Source: Pseudisothecium myosuroides
Lineage: Eukaryota; Streptophyta; Bryopsida; Hypnales; Lembophyllaceae
Direction of reading: 5' to 3'
Length of the DNA stretch: 64,000 nt
NCBI GenBank assembly: GCA_951799445.1
Contig: OX637288.1
Location: 10,790,501-10,854,500, forward strand
Positions 45,660 to 58,819 of this stretch are shown here, in pieces. Numbering within the stretch: position 1 is the stretch's first letter; each line of letters begins with the position of its first letter. The notes under the pieces were generated by a model, which saw only the letters and a program-made list of their open reading frames with translations, ran no database searches and was not told the DNA's origin. The translations under genes were made by a program, and so were the position numbers.

Positions 45660-48600
45660 TTTTTTAAACATTTTAACAATATACAAAATAATTGGCTTAA
45701 AATTTAAAATTAAAAAATAATAATTATATTATATATTTGAATTAAAAATCTTAAATAGTCGTACACAAAATGATAGCTATACATATTTAATTGTAAGCGA
45801 TATGAAAAATAAAAATGTTATAAAATGTTATATTTAATCTGTTTTTAAACAAATGCCTAATAAATAAAAAATATATATATACAAAATCAATTACAATGTT
45901 TATAAATCTAAAAGCATTATAAATAAAATAGACGCTATGCAAATTTTTGGAACATATTTTTGACAAAACATACTATTTAAGCAATTATCATCATGATATT
46001 GATAAATATATAAATAAAAAATATATTTGTTGTACCCATATCAAATTATATAAGATCAACTCAATTTTTTTAAAATTATTGAGTGCAAAGATTGGAATAT
46101 TAATAGTCTAGCAATTGTGCATGTAATCAAGAGCCACAAAGATATGCATTAGATTTTCAATTAATTTGACACTAATTAAAATCTTATATAAATTAGTCTA
46201 TTATAATTTTTTTAATAATACATATAATTTTATAACATTTGATGTGTGTTGAATTTTGCAATAAACAAACTACTCATTGCATAATGTATTTAAATTCTTA
46301 CCAGTTTAAGCTAGAGTTTGAATTTTTTAAATTTATACTATTAAATTTTTTTAACTTCTATTAAATATAAATATTGATTCAAGATTACATTGAAAATATA
46401 AAATATTTATCTACTACTTTTATGATTAAAAAATAGAAATTAAAATATAAATATATTTAATCTAAATTTTTTGCAAATAATGTACTTTTTTCAATTAAAC
46501 TTAAAGATTACGCATAAGTTGTATGATCAAGAATGTATTATAAAATTACTTATAAACTACTTACACATTTTGGAATATTTTTTCTATTATTAATATTAAA
46601 TATGATAAAATTTTCAATTTGTATAGTATTATTGTACATTTATTGTATATGTAATGTAAATTTTTTTTTTGTGGACTTGAATTTGATTTTTGGTATAAGA
46701 AAGTAAAGTTTATTTGCCTAAAATTTAGAAGGCATGATGAAAGATTGTAAAAGTCAAGTAGACATAGAAACAAATCCTAAAGAGTATGTGGCTACTATAA
46801 TTTCTAGCCTTCAAAGACAAAGTGGGAGGCTTTATTTCTCCGCTACACTATTAGGAGTGTGAATCATTTTATACATGATTCTTTTGTTTTTATAAATAAA
46901 TTGCTTTCTTTCTTTGACTTTATGGTCTCATTGACTTCAACATTCTCTTGGCTGAATTTGTGGGTCTATTTGAATATTGAAAATGTGGAAGTATGGATAT
47001 GGAGTTTAAGGTTTGCTGCAGATATTATTGGAATACTATCTATTATTTATAGCTATGCTTCATGTATTTCATATCTAATTGACTTATTTGCATTGTTTGA
47101 ACTACTTCTATAAGAAAACTTAATTGTAGTCTATAAACAATTAGTCTATTAGACTATTTTTGAACTAATTATGTGTAGATTGGTTGTAAATAAATGCTGA
47201 AAGCATATAATTATTGATGACTATAGGATAATGAATAAAATAAAATTGAAACAAAGATAACAAGTCTAATTGACCAGCTTTTATAGAAAAAATGGGACGA
47301 TTGTGAGACATGGGTTAGTGAGTTTATTATAGTTTTTTTTTCTTTTATTCTCTTTTTGTTTTTAAAAAAGACCTTATATAATTGTTGAATTTAGCTTACA
47401 AAAGATATATAAGGAGACTAAAATGTGAATGTCACGGCAATTGAAATACATTTACGTTTTCAAGCGGTAAAGAATGAACCAAGATGTATATTAAAGTCTT
47501 ACTTGATGAGTGAAATCAAGGTATGACATTGTATATTAAAGTATATATGATTAAGCATTTATGAGTCTAAGTAAATATTAAGTCAAGTAAACGTCAATCA
47601 ACAACATGAAGTTGGAATGAGTGTGGTTTGACTATAGGCGTGCACATTACAAAAATGAGCAAATAGATGTATGTTGTCTAATATATTGACAAGTGAATAA
47701 GGCTTGGTGAAATAGACATTACAGTCAAAGTGTTAAAGTGGACCCAAATGGAAGTCTAAAGAATAAAGATATTTTTAATGGATTGAATAGCATTACCATA
47801 ATTTGCATATGTTAATATTGAATAAAGATTTTAAAAGGGGTTGATCACTTTGTTGGACTGATTCAAAGAGATTACCATGGCTTAAGGTAAGATGATCAAT
47901 GTTGTTGAAAAATAAATAAATGTCTTGTAAGATTGCAAGAAGCTTGATTATTATATATAATTAACACACTAGGTTGTTTTGAACATGGTGTGAAGCATCA
48001 TGCCAAAACTGATCAGAGGCACATGTCTAATTGATTGATTCATGTGAGGCCACAACTTAAGAGAGTCTCCTTTTGCGGTCTATTTGTCTTAGGAAAAGAC
48101 TAGGATTGCAATCATGCATGTTGCATCTTCAAATGTTGGATTGAAACTAGTTAAAGGATAGAACACTTACACCCTTAATCTTTAAGATTATTAATTGAAT
48201 CTAATTTTTTAACCTTTACATAGTAACCTTAGCTATGTATACGTCAAACAACTAAAACTATCTTTAAAGAACAAATTAGAACAAGTTAATAGTAGAAGAA
48301 AACTTCTTGATAATATAACACTGCAATTTATATAAAAATTTAAGCTAAAAGAGCTAAAAAATTTAAACAAATACGCTTTCCATTAAAAAATAAAATTTAA
48401 AAGAAATTTGTATAGCATTTGATATTGTATCTAGTCTTTAGAAAATTAATGTGTTGTACTTCAAAAATATTTATATTTATCAACATATAAAAAAATCTTC
48501 ATTGTAGTACCTAATTGGTGTCAATCAAATTGTAATGTGAATTGATGTAATACTATTTAGTGCCCACAAATTTTGCTATGGCTGACCAATGTTTGATCCT

Positions 48601-50284
48601 AAAAAAGAATTCAATATACAATATGTGAGAAGAAAATTCAAAATATTAATCATTCTATATATAATAACATTGATTAAAATTCAAGTTTTTTTTGATAGCC
48701 TCAAAATCATGAAAAATCTAAATTTTACTAAAGTTAAATATTAGGCAATTAATATTTGCTCTAACATCAAGTATTTGAAAATTAAAAATTAAAAATTAGA
48801 TTGAAAAACTTGAACAAATAGCCTAACAAATCTAATTATGCACAAAAAATTTATAATAAATAAATTTGAGATCTTAATGAAAGAATCAATGCGTTTAGAA
48901 AAAAATTTATGTACAAAATATAATCTTAAATAATTTCTAATGTTTGTAAAAAAAATGCACTATTTTTTATTTTAGAGAATAAATATTTAAAATTTGAATT
49001 AAATTTAGAAATTGAAATTAGTTTTAAAATTAATTTAAATAATAAACATATAATTTACTTTTAAATGTATTTTAAGTTGTCTTTTAAATGATTGTGAGAT
49101 GAGTAAGTTCAATATTTTTAAGTTGCTCATCTTGAATTTCTGATTTAAAGAGGTAGGAAAAAGCTAATTGTGGTAGCAGAAAACAAGATTTTAGAAAGTA
49201 GGTGACAACTATGCTTTTGGTTCTAAAGATGTGCTAATTTTACACACAGAACAGAAACTGTAAGGACTAGAAAGCTATCAATATAACAATACAAAGAATC
49301 GACAAGGGTTTCAAAACAAATAACACTCAAAAAATCTTTGCTCAAACAATATAACAAGCTTTATTCCCAAACTAGTTTTGCTCAATAGAAAAGCAAGCTC
49401 ATCAGTGGAGAAGTACCAAAAATGAGAGAGCACCAAAAATTCTTCATCAAGATTATATTTTCAAAGTTCTTTGCTTCAATCTTTTATAATTCTCTTTAAC
49501 CTCTACATTGATAAATTACAAGTAGTATACTAGTAATTTGATGTTTAGTAACTAAAATCAATTTGATATTGAAATAAAATATATTAAATAAATAAATAAA
49601 CTGAAGAACTATTCTTTATTTAAAGAAATCTTGATATTGATATTAGTATATTATGCAATAAAAAATTAATTAAAAATGATGATAATGAAAAATAACAAAA
49701 ATTGAAAGTTCTTTAAGAAGCAAACCTTTATTTTTAATATGTACAATTATCAACTGATATACACTCTAATCCACCTTATTCTTTTAATTTATATGAAAAA
49801 ATAATTATATTAAATAATAAATTATATGATAATGATATTTTATTCAAAAATAAATAAATATAATTTATCAATTTTTGTAAATATCAAATTATAATACATT
49901 GAATACTATAAATATAATTTTTGAATCAACTATATTTTCTAATTGTTAATACAATTATATTATTTATTATTTTTTGAATAGTTTGGTTTGACTTAAATAT
50001 TCTTTATAGTGAGATCATTGACGATAAATAAAACATCCTCACTTGAAATATTAGTTTAAAGATATTTTTAATGACCATTGCAAAAAATCACAAAATTTGT
50101 GAAATGAAATTACCTAAAGGTTCTATATTAAACCAATAATAAAATTATTATTACAAAATTATAAAAAATATATATATGTAGAAGCTTAAAGCCTAAATTC
50201 AAAAATATTTTATAATCAATAAGTCTAATAACAATATATTGAGAATGAAAACTTATTGACTGCTTCTTATATAATATATTATGA
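45660..50284. other. Very AT-rich, nothing recognised
   Basis: About 4.6 kb dominated by A and T, with no open frame of protein character on either strand. An 84-codon frame at 46859-47113 is hydrophobic only because of its T-rich composition. No terminal repeats paired by eye. Probably old, diverged repeat DNA. Confidence 0.5.
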
Positions 50285-50495
50285 TGCAATTGACAAATTG
50301 AAATTACGACCATCACCACACAAGTGAAATTTCCATTATAGATTGGTGTTCAAATAAGCGGTGAATGAATCAACAGAAAGAAAATGGGACTCACTAATTA
50401 ACTTCATCATTATAGTCTACCTATAGTCTGTAGAACTAACTTAGTATTTTGATTTGATTTTCATAAGGAAGAATATAGGACTATGTATTCTAATA
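50285..50495 (-). repeat. 3' LTR of the copia element
   Basis: 211 bp, aligned along its length with the other LTR (shared blocks AACTTCATCATTATAGT, AACTTAGTATTTTGAT, GGAAGAATATA). Differences are frequent, so insertion was old. Confidence 0.85.
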
Positions 50496-50539
50496 CTTTC
50501 CCTCAATCCATGGCTCCAAAGTCAAAAATAATTGCAACA

Positions 50540-51210
50540 CTAATTGACTACAGATTGTGAATTGATCATTAACTCAAATCTTCCAAGTTGATTTGACAAA
50601 AGTCTTCTGATGTTGTTAAGCTCAAGCAATCCCTTGATTTGTGAAAGTGCACCTTCCTTACAGGCTTCAGATTTGTGCTGCATGAGATATATCCAAGTGA
50701 ACTTGGAATAGTCATCAATAAAAATAATGATATATGAATTTTCGCTTAATGAAGTAGGTCGAACTTGGCCACAAAGATTAAATGGATGATCTAAAAAGAT
50801 AACTTGGCACATGGTCGAGAATCTGCCTTTTGTGTCATCAATTGAGCTTGCTTGTCGATTGCACAACTTTCGCATGTTGTGGGAATTTGAAATCAACAAT
50901 TCTCTTTTGGCAATATTGTGGGAGCCCATGGATTTGATACTATGAAAGTGGGGGTGCCCAAGCTGTGCAATGGAAGATGATGCGACTGCACAAATTTAAA
51001 ATTTTGGATTTGCTACAATGTAGCGGTAGAGTCTTGTCTCTGGATCACGTATGCCTTGTCCTACTGTGTTGTCTGCATCTTGGTATATGAGACATTTTTT
51101 TATCGTCAAAGACAATCGTTAGATCCAAATCGGCTATTGCACCAACAAAAAAAAGATTGAAAGATAGGCCAGGCACAAAGTGCACGTCATTGATATTTAT
51201 TTCATTGTGT
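50540..51210 (-). pseudogene. Copia gag-pre-integrase / integrase relic
   Basis: On the minus strand from about 51210: VHFVPGL.FNL and a FDDKK segment (protease-integrase linker), then GIRDPETRLYRY, LGHPHFHS, then the open part 50929-50540 with KLCNRQ and the catalytic-core start (NLCGQV, FIDDYSKFTWIYLMQHKSEA). Where copia integrases have Asp before LCGP, this one has Asn; the second Asp pair (DDYS) is kept. The core ends soon after, and reverse transcriptase and RNase H are absent. Inactive. Confidence 0.75.
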
Positions 51211-51486
51211 CTTTGCCTTCTATTGGGAGAATATGTTTCCCGACAGTTTGTACCATTGCAAGCTTGCAGGTGCTAACTTTAACTTAGCAAACTAATTCGG
51301 ATCTCCATTGGCATGTTGATAATAGTTAGAATCAAGTATCTACAAAGCTTTGGCATTCAAGTTGATGGTGTTGGTCATAGCATCGTGGTTGTGGATAGAG
51401 TGTTTTCACATTGGATGGGGTTTGTCCAAGTCTTTGATGAGAAGGTTGGTGTGAATTGTAGGTTCCTTGGGGCTCTAATATCATAT

Positions 51487-51707
51487 TGCAATTGACAAAC
51501 TAGAATTACAATCATCACAACACAGATGAAATTTCTATTATAGATCAATGTTCAAATAAGTGTCGATAAATAGTCAGGGAAAAGAAATTAGAACTAACTA
51601 ATTAACTAACTAACTTCATCATTATAGTTTACCTATTGTCTAAAGAACCAACTTAGTATTTTGATCAGATTTTCATACGGAAGAATATAAGATTGCATAT
51701 TCCAACA
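51487..51707 (-). repeat. 5' LTR of the copia element
   Basis: 221 bp, with minus-strand ends TGTTGG and TTGCA in the TG...CA form. The primer site lies three bases downstream of its 3' end. Confidence 0.85.
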
Positions 51708-51712
51708 TATTA

Positions 51713-52790
51713 TGTACACTTAAAATTACTATCAAATTATATATATATATATAATCAAAATAGAAGTCTTTAGTAAACTGAATTTTATTGATTGTTATTA
51801 CAAATTGAGATCTTATTGCTCAAGCAACTTAGAAATTAAAGATTTCAAGGCCAAAAGTTGATATCAATACCTTGTTCATTTATTGCTTAATAAACCTCAT
51901 ATATTTTAGTATTATATATATTTTCAAATATATTTTAAATAATTTATTGTCAATAAATCAACAAACATGCATTTCTTATCTATATAATTGACTAATATTT
52001 AAAATGATCAAACTTGTAATTTAAAACATCTTCAATGACAAAATTTCTTGAGGATTTCAAAGCCTTCTTGAATAAACTACTATTATAAAATGAACTATAA
52101 ATGAATTTTGATAGTTGTATTAATGTTAGATATGATATCCATAATTATAATATAAAGGGCAACTACAAACAATCATTTAATACATAAATTTTAAGCTACT
52201 TATAAAACTCAAAGATCTCAAATTGTATTCAAATAATAAATAGAAATTAAAAAATATATAAATACAATGAGAGTTTGTGTTTTATGGCTTGTATTGTTTT
52301 AGGAATTTAAAAAGATAAAAATGTATTGGGTTAATAAGTGATAAATTTTTTTATTATTTTAAAATTGATTTCTAAAAATTTTAAATAAAAAATTATTTGA
52401 TAATGACTTTTTCGATCAATTATTTTGTTAGTTTTTAATTTTATGGAAAGATTTTAATAAAATTTTATAAGTTAAAATCTATATTAGTTACTTGAACTTT
52501 AGCAAAAATTTGAATGCCACATCAAATCATTGATACATAAAATTGATTGACATAGACTATTATATAAAAAGATTTGAAATTGAAAATCTAGCAAATGATT
52601 CAATAGATTAACAATAAAGGTTTTTTGAAATTCAATGCATATAAATACCTTAAAATTTTAAAATTGTTTTCAAATTAATCAAATATATTGTAAAAGTTAA
52701 TTAAAAAATACTAGTATATCAAATTTGTAATATTGACACTACTAATGGTTGAATAGAAGATGATACCGATAGCCTTGTGTATGAGTTTCT
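51713..52790. other. AT-rich, nothing recognised
   Basis: No coding or structured repeat seen between the copia element and the gag relic, apart from a short AT run at about 51739. Confidence 0.45.
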
Positions 52791-52809
52791 AAGTATTTTT
52801 TTTAAACAT

Positions 52810-53201
52810 TGCTGGAACAAGCTAAGTAATGGTTTCAGAGACAACCAATGGCGCATTTCAACAATTAGGCTAGCCTCAGGGACGCCTTCTTGGATCATTT
52901 AAGGCCTATTTTTTATAAAAAGGAATTATATGAGAGGTTGATAGAGTTATAATTGGCTAGTGGTGAACAAATTGACGCATATCATGGACGATTAGAAGAG
53001 ATATTATTGAGATTACCGCACTATGAGTTGCTTGATGCGCATATAATGCGTCAATTTATTGATGGGCAATATCCCCTTAGGCTAAAATCTTATGTGAAGG
53101 AAATTAGCCCAACTACTTTATCCATTGCATATCAACGAGCTAAATTCTGGGAAGAAATTCATTTAGGGAAAACTTATATGCCTCATAATACAACTTTGTA
53201 A
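52810..53201 (+). pseudogene. Ty3-type gag (capsid) relic
   Basis: From about 52860 the frame reads DAFLDHLRPIFY...YERL, a stop (TAA about 52950), then LASGEQIDAYHGRLEEILLR, the Met-Arg-Gln-Phe turn and PLRLKSYVKE, SPTTLSIAYQRA and EE. This order (Y..RLE..L.R.P, then a Phe-containing loop, then LR..V....P.TL..A...A) is typical of the retrotransposon gag domain of plant Ty3 elements. No zinc knuckle follows; sequence beyond 53201 is AT-rich. It could belong to the same lost element family as the integrase at 45 kb, but orientation is opposite. Confidence 0.65.
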
Positions 53202-53204
53202 AAT

Positions 53205-54120
53205 TTTGTACTTTTGATATATTTATTCAATTATTGAACAATTATCTAAGAAACATTTATCCAAAAACTTATGGCTTATAGATCTTTCAAACTTATTATT
53301 TAAAATATTATTGCATTGACTCAAATATTATTGCATTTCAACTATTGGGTTATCAAATTAAAACTCCAAATTATGATGGTAAAATATTTAAACTCCAAAT
53401 TAATAAATTTTATCTTATAATTTAAAATCACTAATGGAAGTATTATCAAATGGTAAAGTACCATGCATTATTTTTTTTTATAAAAATCCCTGCACCATTG
53501 TCATTGTCAAATTTTAGACAATGTTGAAATACTCCAAACAATCCTCCCTTAGTGTGCCATTAACAAAACATGTGATGAAGGAAGCCTCCATGTTGAAAGG
53601 GTCAATATGTGATTGAATAAAAGAATTTTTAGATATGTACTTGATACACTTGTGTTTCATATCCTTTCAATCCAATGGATATGCAGTTTATTTACTTTAT
53701 TGGATAGAATTGTTTTTAAAAAAAAAATCTTCTATTCCATTGACAAATGTAGATAATTATTTCTAAATTGATGAAGAAATACTGTCTCCCATTGCTATAT
53801 AACTCATTGGAATTTCATCGTCTAAATTACTTTGGAAATACATAACTACACATCTTTTGGACAATTGTCTTCCATGTGCACTATAACCATGAAATATTGA
53901 AGGATATTGTCCCTTCCTTGGATTTTGTTGATTTTTTTGCCTTATATGGAGATGTTAGATAATAATGATTAACTTCATTTACAATTGTTTTATATGTATA
54001 ATCTTATCATAATTTAGAGTGATAAATTGATAAAATAATTTCAAAAGTCAGTTTTTTAAAATCCAATATATTAACTTTATAATATAATTTCCGTTTAATA
54101 TCAATAAAGGGCCAAGTTGT
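53205..54120. other. AT-rich, nothing recognised
   Basis: Repeated words such as TTATTGCATT occur near 53300-53345, but no coding signal or element end can be defined. Confidence 0.4.
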
Positions 54121-54129
54121 ATTTTAATC

Positions 54130-54900
54130 AAATCAAAGGAATAGTAGTTTTTCCACACCTATGCATATGTATCTTCTTCCTCAAAAGGCAATGGTTGGCT
54201 ATCTTGTAATTTATCTTTTTTCTTCTTGTCTCCTCTCTTATTATATTGATTTGAAACATTAGAAAATGATAGCATGACACATATAACTTCTTTAACGCCA
54301 AATTTTCTTAATACTTCTAATTTGGCAAATCCTTTAGATTTGAATTTACATTACAGTACCATGAATGGTGCTAACTACATTTTTTCTTTAAATTTTCTTC
54401 AATTTTTTGCATTATATATGATTGAAATCTTTCGTAAATATCATGAAACTCTTTTAAATCATGACTCTTGAAAGATGTGTATAACTACATGTTCATTAGT
54501 TCTTTACATTAAGAAAAAATCAAATATGTTTTCTTCTTTACAATCATTACAATTAATATAAGTAGATTCTTGCACATGTAAATTATCTATGCAACTTGAA
54601 CAAATTTTATGACATCCATTTATGAATTTTAAAAAAAAAAATTTACTTCTACTTCATTATCATTAGAAGGTTTGTCATTAAATATGTTTGTAAAATAGAT
54701 ACACTTTATAGTCTTTGAACAAGGTAAAACATATAATTTTTCAAATTGTAAATTCACATTACCTTTGCTTCTACATCCAACTCGTAGGTCTTCATCAAAT
54801 GTTAATTCAATCACATTCTTTGATGCAAAGTACCGAACATTCTTAACTTGTTGCCTTTGTTTCTTTAGTTTTTTTTCTTTCCAATTTTGTTGCCATTGTG
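54130..54900 (-). pseudogene. Degenerate Cys-rich protein, RING-like
   Basis: On the minus strand, reading from 54900, coding-like sequence with stops gives IELTFDEDLRVGCRSKGN (in the open frame 54814-54629), YVLPCSKTIKC, then NGCHKICSSCIDNLH and INCNDCKEEN by about 54540, followed by basic KKKKDKLQDSQ near 54200. The CxxC and CHxxCxxC spacing is like a zinc-binding RING or B-box module. No family can be named with certainty. Several stops and shifts. Confidence 0.35.
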
Positions 54901-54987
54901 AAGATTATACTAATCAAATATATAGATTAGGTAGATAAATTGTGGAATTTAAAAATAAAAATAAAAAATTGAAGTAAAAATAATAAG

Positions 54988-54989
<2 letters not shown>

Positions 54990-55054
<65 letters not shown>
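54990..55054. repeat. (TA)n microsatellite
   Basis: About 65 bp of uninterrupted TA, the second long TA run of the window. Confidence 0.95.
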
Positions 55055-55059
<5 letters not shown>

Positions 55060-55167
55060 ATTTATATTTATATGTACATGTCCTAAATATAAAAATAAGT
55101 TAAAATAAAAGTAAAAGCAAGTTAATTAAAAGATAAAATAAACAAATTTATTACAAATTAATTGAAT

Positions 55168-55800
55168 TCTAAAGGACCAAGGCCATTTTCACATCAAATA
55201 TGCTCAAAATTGTCATTTTTGTTGTGCTTATCTAACAAAACGAAATTTTTAGTAGAAGCTAAGCATAAGATTTTATTGAAAATTATGTAGTAAAATTTTT
55301 TTATGGAATTTGACCTTACAGATTAGAAGATATTAGCATTCAAAGTTGGTTTTTTAATTTTTTCATAATGTTGATCTACATATTTCAGATGACTTTGACC
55401 ACCACGGGGACCACCATTTGTAGAAAAAATTTGCACAATGGACTTTGAATTAAAAAAAGTTTATGTTGAAAAATTGAATTGAAAGTCTAGGAAAAGAAAT
55501 TAAAAAAGAATTTGATTTTAATTCTTTAAAAAATTGTTAACTAGAAATAGATTCAAAATTAAGTGGAAAACTAAATCATTAATAGCTCTAAGATGGAATT
55601 AAAACACAAAAATCTTAACAATGAGATTGTTCTAGCAAACAAATTTAACCATGCCAAACAATTTTTCCAGAATAATTCTGAAAATTAATGAATTGTATGA
55701 GCAATTTCTTCAATAAATTGTCCAAAAATCAAGATTGTCCATAACTTTATTTTTACTAGTCCACGTAGAGTGAATCAAATATTTTCATCTAAATGAGCAA
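55168..55800 (+). mobile_element. Partial copy 3 of the CCCCTAAAGGACCAA family
   Basis: Starts TCTAAAGGACCAAGGCCATT and follows copies 1 and 2 in order: GAAGATATTAGCATTCAAAG, TTTCAGATGACTTTGAC, AATAGCTCTAAGATGGAATT, ATGAGATTGTTCTAGCAAAC, ATCAAGATTGTCCATAACTT. Similarity stops near 55800. More diverged than copies 1 and 2. Confidence 0.65.
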
Positions 55801-55920
55801 AGAACTGAAAATATAAGGAATATTTGCTAAAAGGTGATTGCAAAAAACACCTATACCATTTGTTGCGTTTTTTATTTTTGGCCTTTTAGTACTTTTTGTA
55901 CTACAAGTCACCTTAAGTAC

Positions 55921-56220
55921 TATTGAGGGCATTAGATGGGATTTGGGGGTCTTGGAGGGCTGCAAGTTCCCCTGCGTTCCTAGACTGCAAGAACGTTGCA
56001 GCAACACGCTGCAGTAGCTGGCTAATGTGGCACAACGACTGCCACGTCATTTTCCAAAAAATTAAATTAAAATTTTTTTTGCTCAAAAATGATATTTGAA
56101 AAAAAAAATTTAATAAGTATTTTCTGACAGCATACCGCTGTTCACAGAATCGGGCCAGATCTGGGAACGCCCCCAAAACAGCCCTCTAGAGACCCCAAAA
56201 AACATCTAATGGCATTGAAC
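55921..56220. mobile_element. Foldback MITE of about 300 bp with 42-bp arms
   Basis: Arms 55921-55962 and 56179-56220 pair over GGCATTAGATG, TTGGGGGTCT and GAGGGCTG with several mismatches. The interior is GC-richer than its surroundings (TGGCACAACGACTGCCACGT). Target duplication not resolved. Confidence 0.6.
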
Positions 56221-57120
56221 ATAAAATCTAAATGCTCAATTGGATTTCAAATTTATTATTCTGACAACATGTGATGTTCATCATTGGATGACAAAAATGG
56301 ATGAAAATACTTAATTTGCCATAAAAAACAATTCACACTGGTAGATAGGAGAGACTATGAGTCCCCACCAATATTATTGACTCTTTTTGTGTACCCTAAA
56401 GTACTATTTTGAGCCACATGCTATAATTTATCTTAGAAAATGAGACTTCCACGTTACTATTTTTAAAAATTAGGAAATGAACTTAAAAATTTATTTGAAA
56501 AGTGGCCATTGTTGCCAACTAAGAGCAAAGAAGGAAGATTAAAGCTAGAACTAAAAAATCATTTTTAATGCAACATAAATTCAACCTGAATATAGCACTT
56601 TTTAGGCCAATGTAAAACACATTTGGAACATGTTTTTGGATATCCCTCTCTTGAGTTGGTACATTTCTATTAGAAGAGTTAGCCTACCAAGTCTAACGAT
56701 GTAACTCTTTAAAAAAGGTACTCAATAGTACTAAAATCCACCAAAACTGCATGGGTGATATATATTCTAAATTCAATTTCACCTATTGAATTAATTTTAA
56801 AAAAATTAAAATAATTAAAGTGTAGTTTCTATTGCTATAGGATTCTTGATTTTGAATTTCATATTCATTCAATCATTTTTGCAGTACTTATGGCACAAAA
56901 CAACTTCCGCATTGAACATATGACAGAAAATAGGACAAGTGTTTCTTGCAATCACCTTAAATTAAGTCTAAGTATAAACAAAAAAATAAATAAGAAGGCA
57001 AATTCACTAGTGCAAATCAAACAAAAAATAAAAAAATAAAAAAATAAAAAGTTATTTGCTAAATTAAGTCTAAATATGAATGCATAAACAACTAAAAAAA
57101 GGCATATTTGCAAGTGAAAA
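56221..57120. other. AT-rich, nothing recognised
   Basis: No coding or structured feature; short A-run/TAAAAAA repeats at about 57028-57050. Confidence 0.4.
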
Positions 57121-57129
57121 CCAATTAGG

Positions 57130-57900
57130 AAATTAAACCCTAAAGTTTAATTGTCTGCTTGTGTGACAAAATGGATTTAAGGTAGGCTCCTCAGGTCTCA
57201 ATTTTCATCGGAATTTTTTGAATTTTTTTGAAGATAGGAAAATATATAAGCTTTTTGGAAATATAATTTTATTTCAATCATCTTTGCCATTCTAAAAGCA
57301 AATTTTTTGTCATCCTAAATCCAAATTAGGGATCCTTGTGCAACACCAAAAAATTGCAAAAAGCCAAAATAAATTTTTCAAAATTTTATTTTTCATAGAA
57401 GATATTGTTGTCTACATAGAATAATTTGAGTCATTCTATTTGGGCAAGTAATGATAGAGTTATGGACAACAATATTTTTTTGGAGCAATTTAAGCATTTT
57501 TTTGAAAAAATGACTTATAGGATTCATTTTGAATGCAATTCAAAAACAATTGTTTGACAAGATCAATTTTACTTGTTAAAACAATTGCACCCTTTCAATT
57601 GTATTTCAATTTCATCTTAGAGCCATTAAGGATTTAGTTTTCTGTTCAATCTTGAATAAACTTCTACTTAACAATTATTTAATGGATGAAAATCAATTGT
57701 GAGTATTCTGAAAATATTTTCCTAGACTTTAAACACAATTCTTGAGCATAAATTTTTATTAATTCAAGATGTGTGGTACAAAATTTTTAAGCTAAAAAGA
57801 TCCAATGCCTTAATATCTAGGCAAACAAGGTATAAAAAACACGTTGTTCTTCACTTCAAACGCGAATATCTTACAATCCATTTGGCTAAAGTTTTTGAAA
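57130..57900 (-). mobile_element. Inverted partial copy 4 of the same TIR family
   Basis: In reverse orientation, blocks such as AATGATAGAGTTATGGACAA, ACTTATAGGATTCATTTTGA and TCAATTTCATCTTAGAGCC are the complement of copies 1-3. The left end reads TTAAACCCTAAAG at about 57134, a degenerate TTAA plus terminus. Confidence 0.6.
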
Positions 57901-58017
57901 TTTTGTCTACACATTTTTCGATAATCTAGTACAAAAGTAAAATTTGGAATATTTACTAAAAGATGCTAAGTGCAAACCTTGAATACTAGTCCTTCTAAAC
58001 CCTTAGCCCACAAACCA

Positions 58018-58761
58018 CACTACAAGAGAAAGGGGTGTTTTAAGTAGTGTCCTAGACATCACGTCTTTTAAGTCACGTCTTTTAACCCCTAAGCACTCAA
58101 ACAACCATTTTATAGTCGCTGCCCAACTTCGGGCAGATTTTTCGGGCGAAAAAAAAAAAAAATTTTTTTTTTTTTTTTTTTTTTACAAAAATTGGGTTGT
58201 CTTTGTATATTTATACTCAAAACTAAGATCACTATGGTCAAACAAAAATTATAAGAGAAATAGCACAAAGAGTCTAGTATTTGCCTAGTATTGAGAAACT
58301 TACTATTTGGGGAAAGTGTTGGTGTTCTCATTACTAGATGTTATGCATTTTTTCACAAATCAATAGAAACCATAATTTTGACCAATCAAAAAAAAATTCA
58401 AATGCTAAAGATAAAAATTGTATTTTTGGTGAATTTTTGAAGTTATATTTTCAAAATTCATTTGAAGAGAATCTAAAAAGAATTTTATAATTTTAACCGT
58501 ACGGATGTTTTCTACTTTTTGTGCTTCACATTATCTTCTTTGATGCAAACTTCAAAAAAATTACAAAACTTATATTTTATAACACATTTGTGTTTTGTCC
58601 AAACCCCTTAGGCTTTTAGGGGTTAAGTAAGTTTTTAATTAAATTTTTAAAAAAAAGACAATCTTTTTAGTAAAATTTTACTTAAAAACTTACTTAAAAG
58701 ACGTTACTTAAAAGACGTGATGTCTAGGACACTACTTAAAACACCCCTTTCTCTTGTAGTG
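58018..58761. mobile_element. CACTA MITE, 744 bp, 60-bp terminal repeats
   Basis: Begins CACTACAAGAGAAAGGGGTG and ends in its complement. The inverted repeat continues through TTTTAAGTAGTGTCCTAGAC and ATCACGTCTTTTAAGT with one change in about 60 bp, so it is young. Flanking triplets CCA and CTA are a one-mismatch 3-bp duplication, as expected for CACTA elements. No coding region. It contains a separate nested element at 58086-58622. Confidence 0.85.
58086..58622. mobile_element. TTAA-flanked element nested in the CACTA MITE
   Basis: CCCCTAAGCACTC at 58086 and GGCTTTTAGGGG ending 58622, each next to TTAA (58082-58085, 58623-58626). The termini match the family at 37536, 40169 and 41052. Nested position shows that it moved after, or with, the MITE. 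Confidence 0.7.
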
Positions 58762-58819
58762 CTACTTGCATCATAATCCTAAATCCCAATGGTAGCGACG
58801 GCAACAAACCTTGCACAAA

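Larger units (their letters stand above)
50285..51707 (-). mobile_element. Deleted Ty1/copia retrotransposon, 1.42 kb
   Basis: Two direct repeats of about 210-220 bp (50285-50495 and 51487-51707) bound the element. On the minus strand the 5' LTR starts TGTTGGAATATGC and both LTRs end CAATTGCA. A primer site TGATATTAGAGCC (51483-51471) differs by two transitions from the copia sequence TGGTATCAGAGC, complementary to initiator tRNA-Met, and a purine tract TGAGGGAAAG (50505-50496) precedes the 3' LTR. Flanks TATGA (50280-50284) and TATTA (51708-51712) are a 4-of-5 target duplication. The interior is only 1 kb, so most of gag-pol is missing. Confidence 0.85.

Noticed and set aside
46859..47113. 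84-codon hydrophobic open frame resembling a membrane protein
   Set aside because: Hydrophobicity follows from T-rich codons; no motif and no homologous signal by eye.
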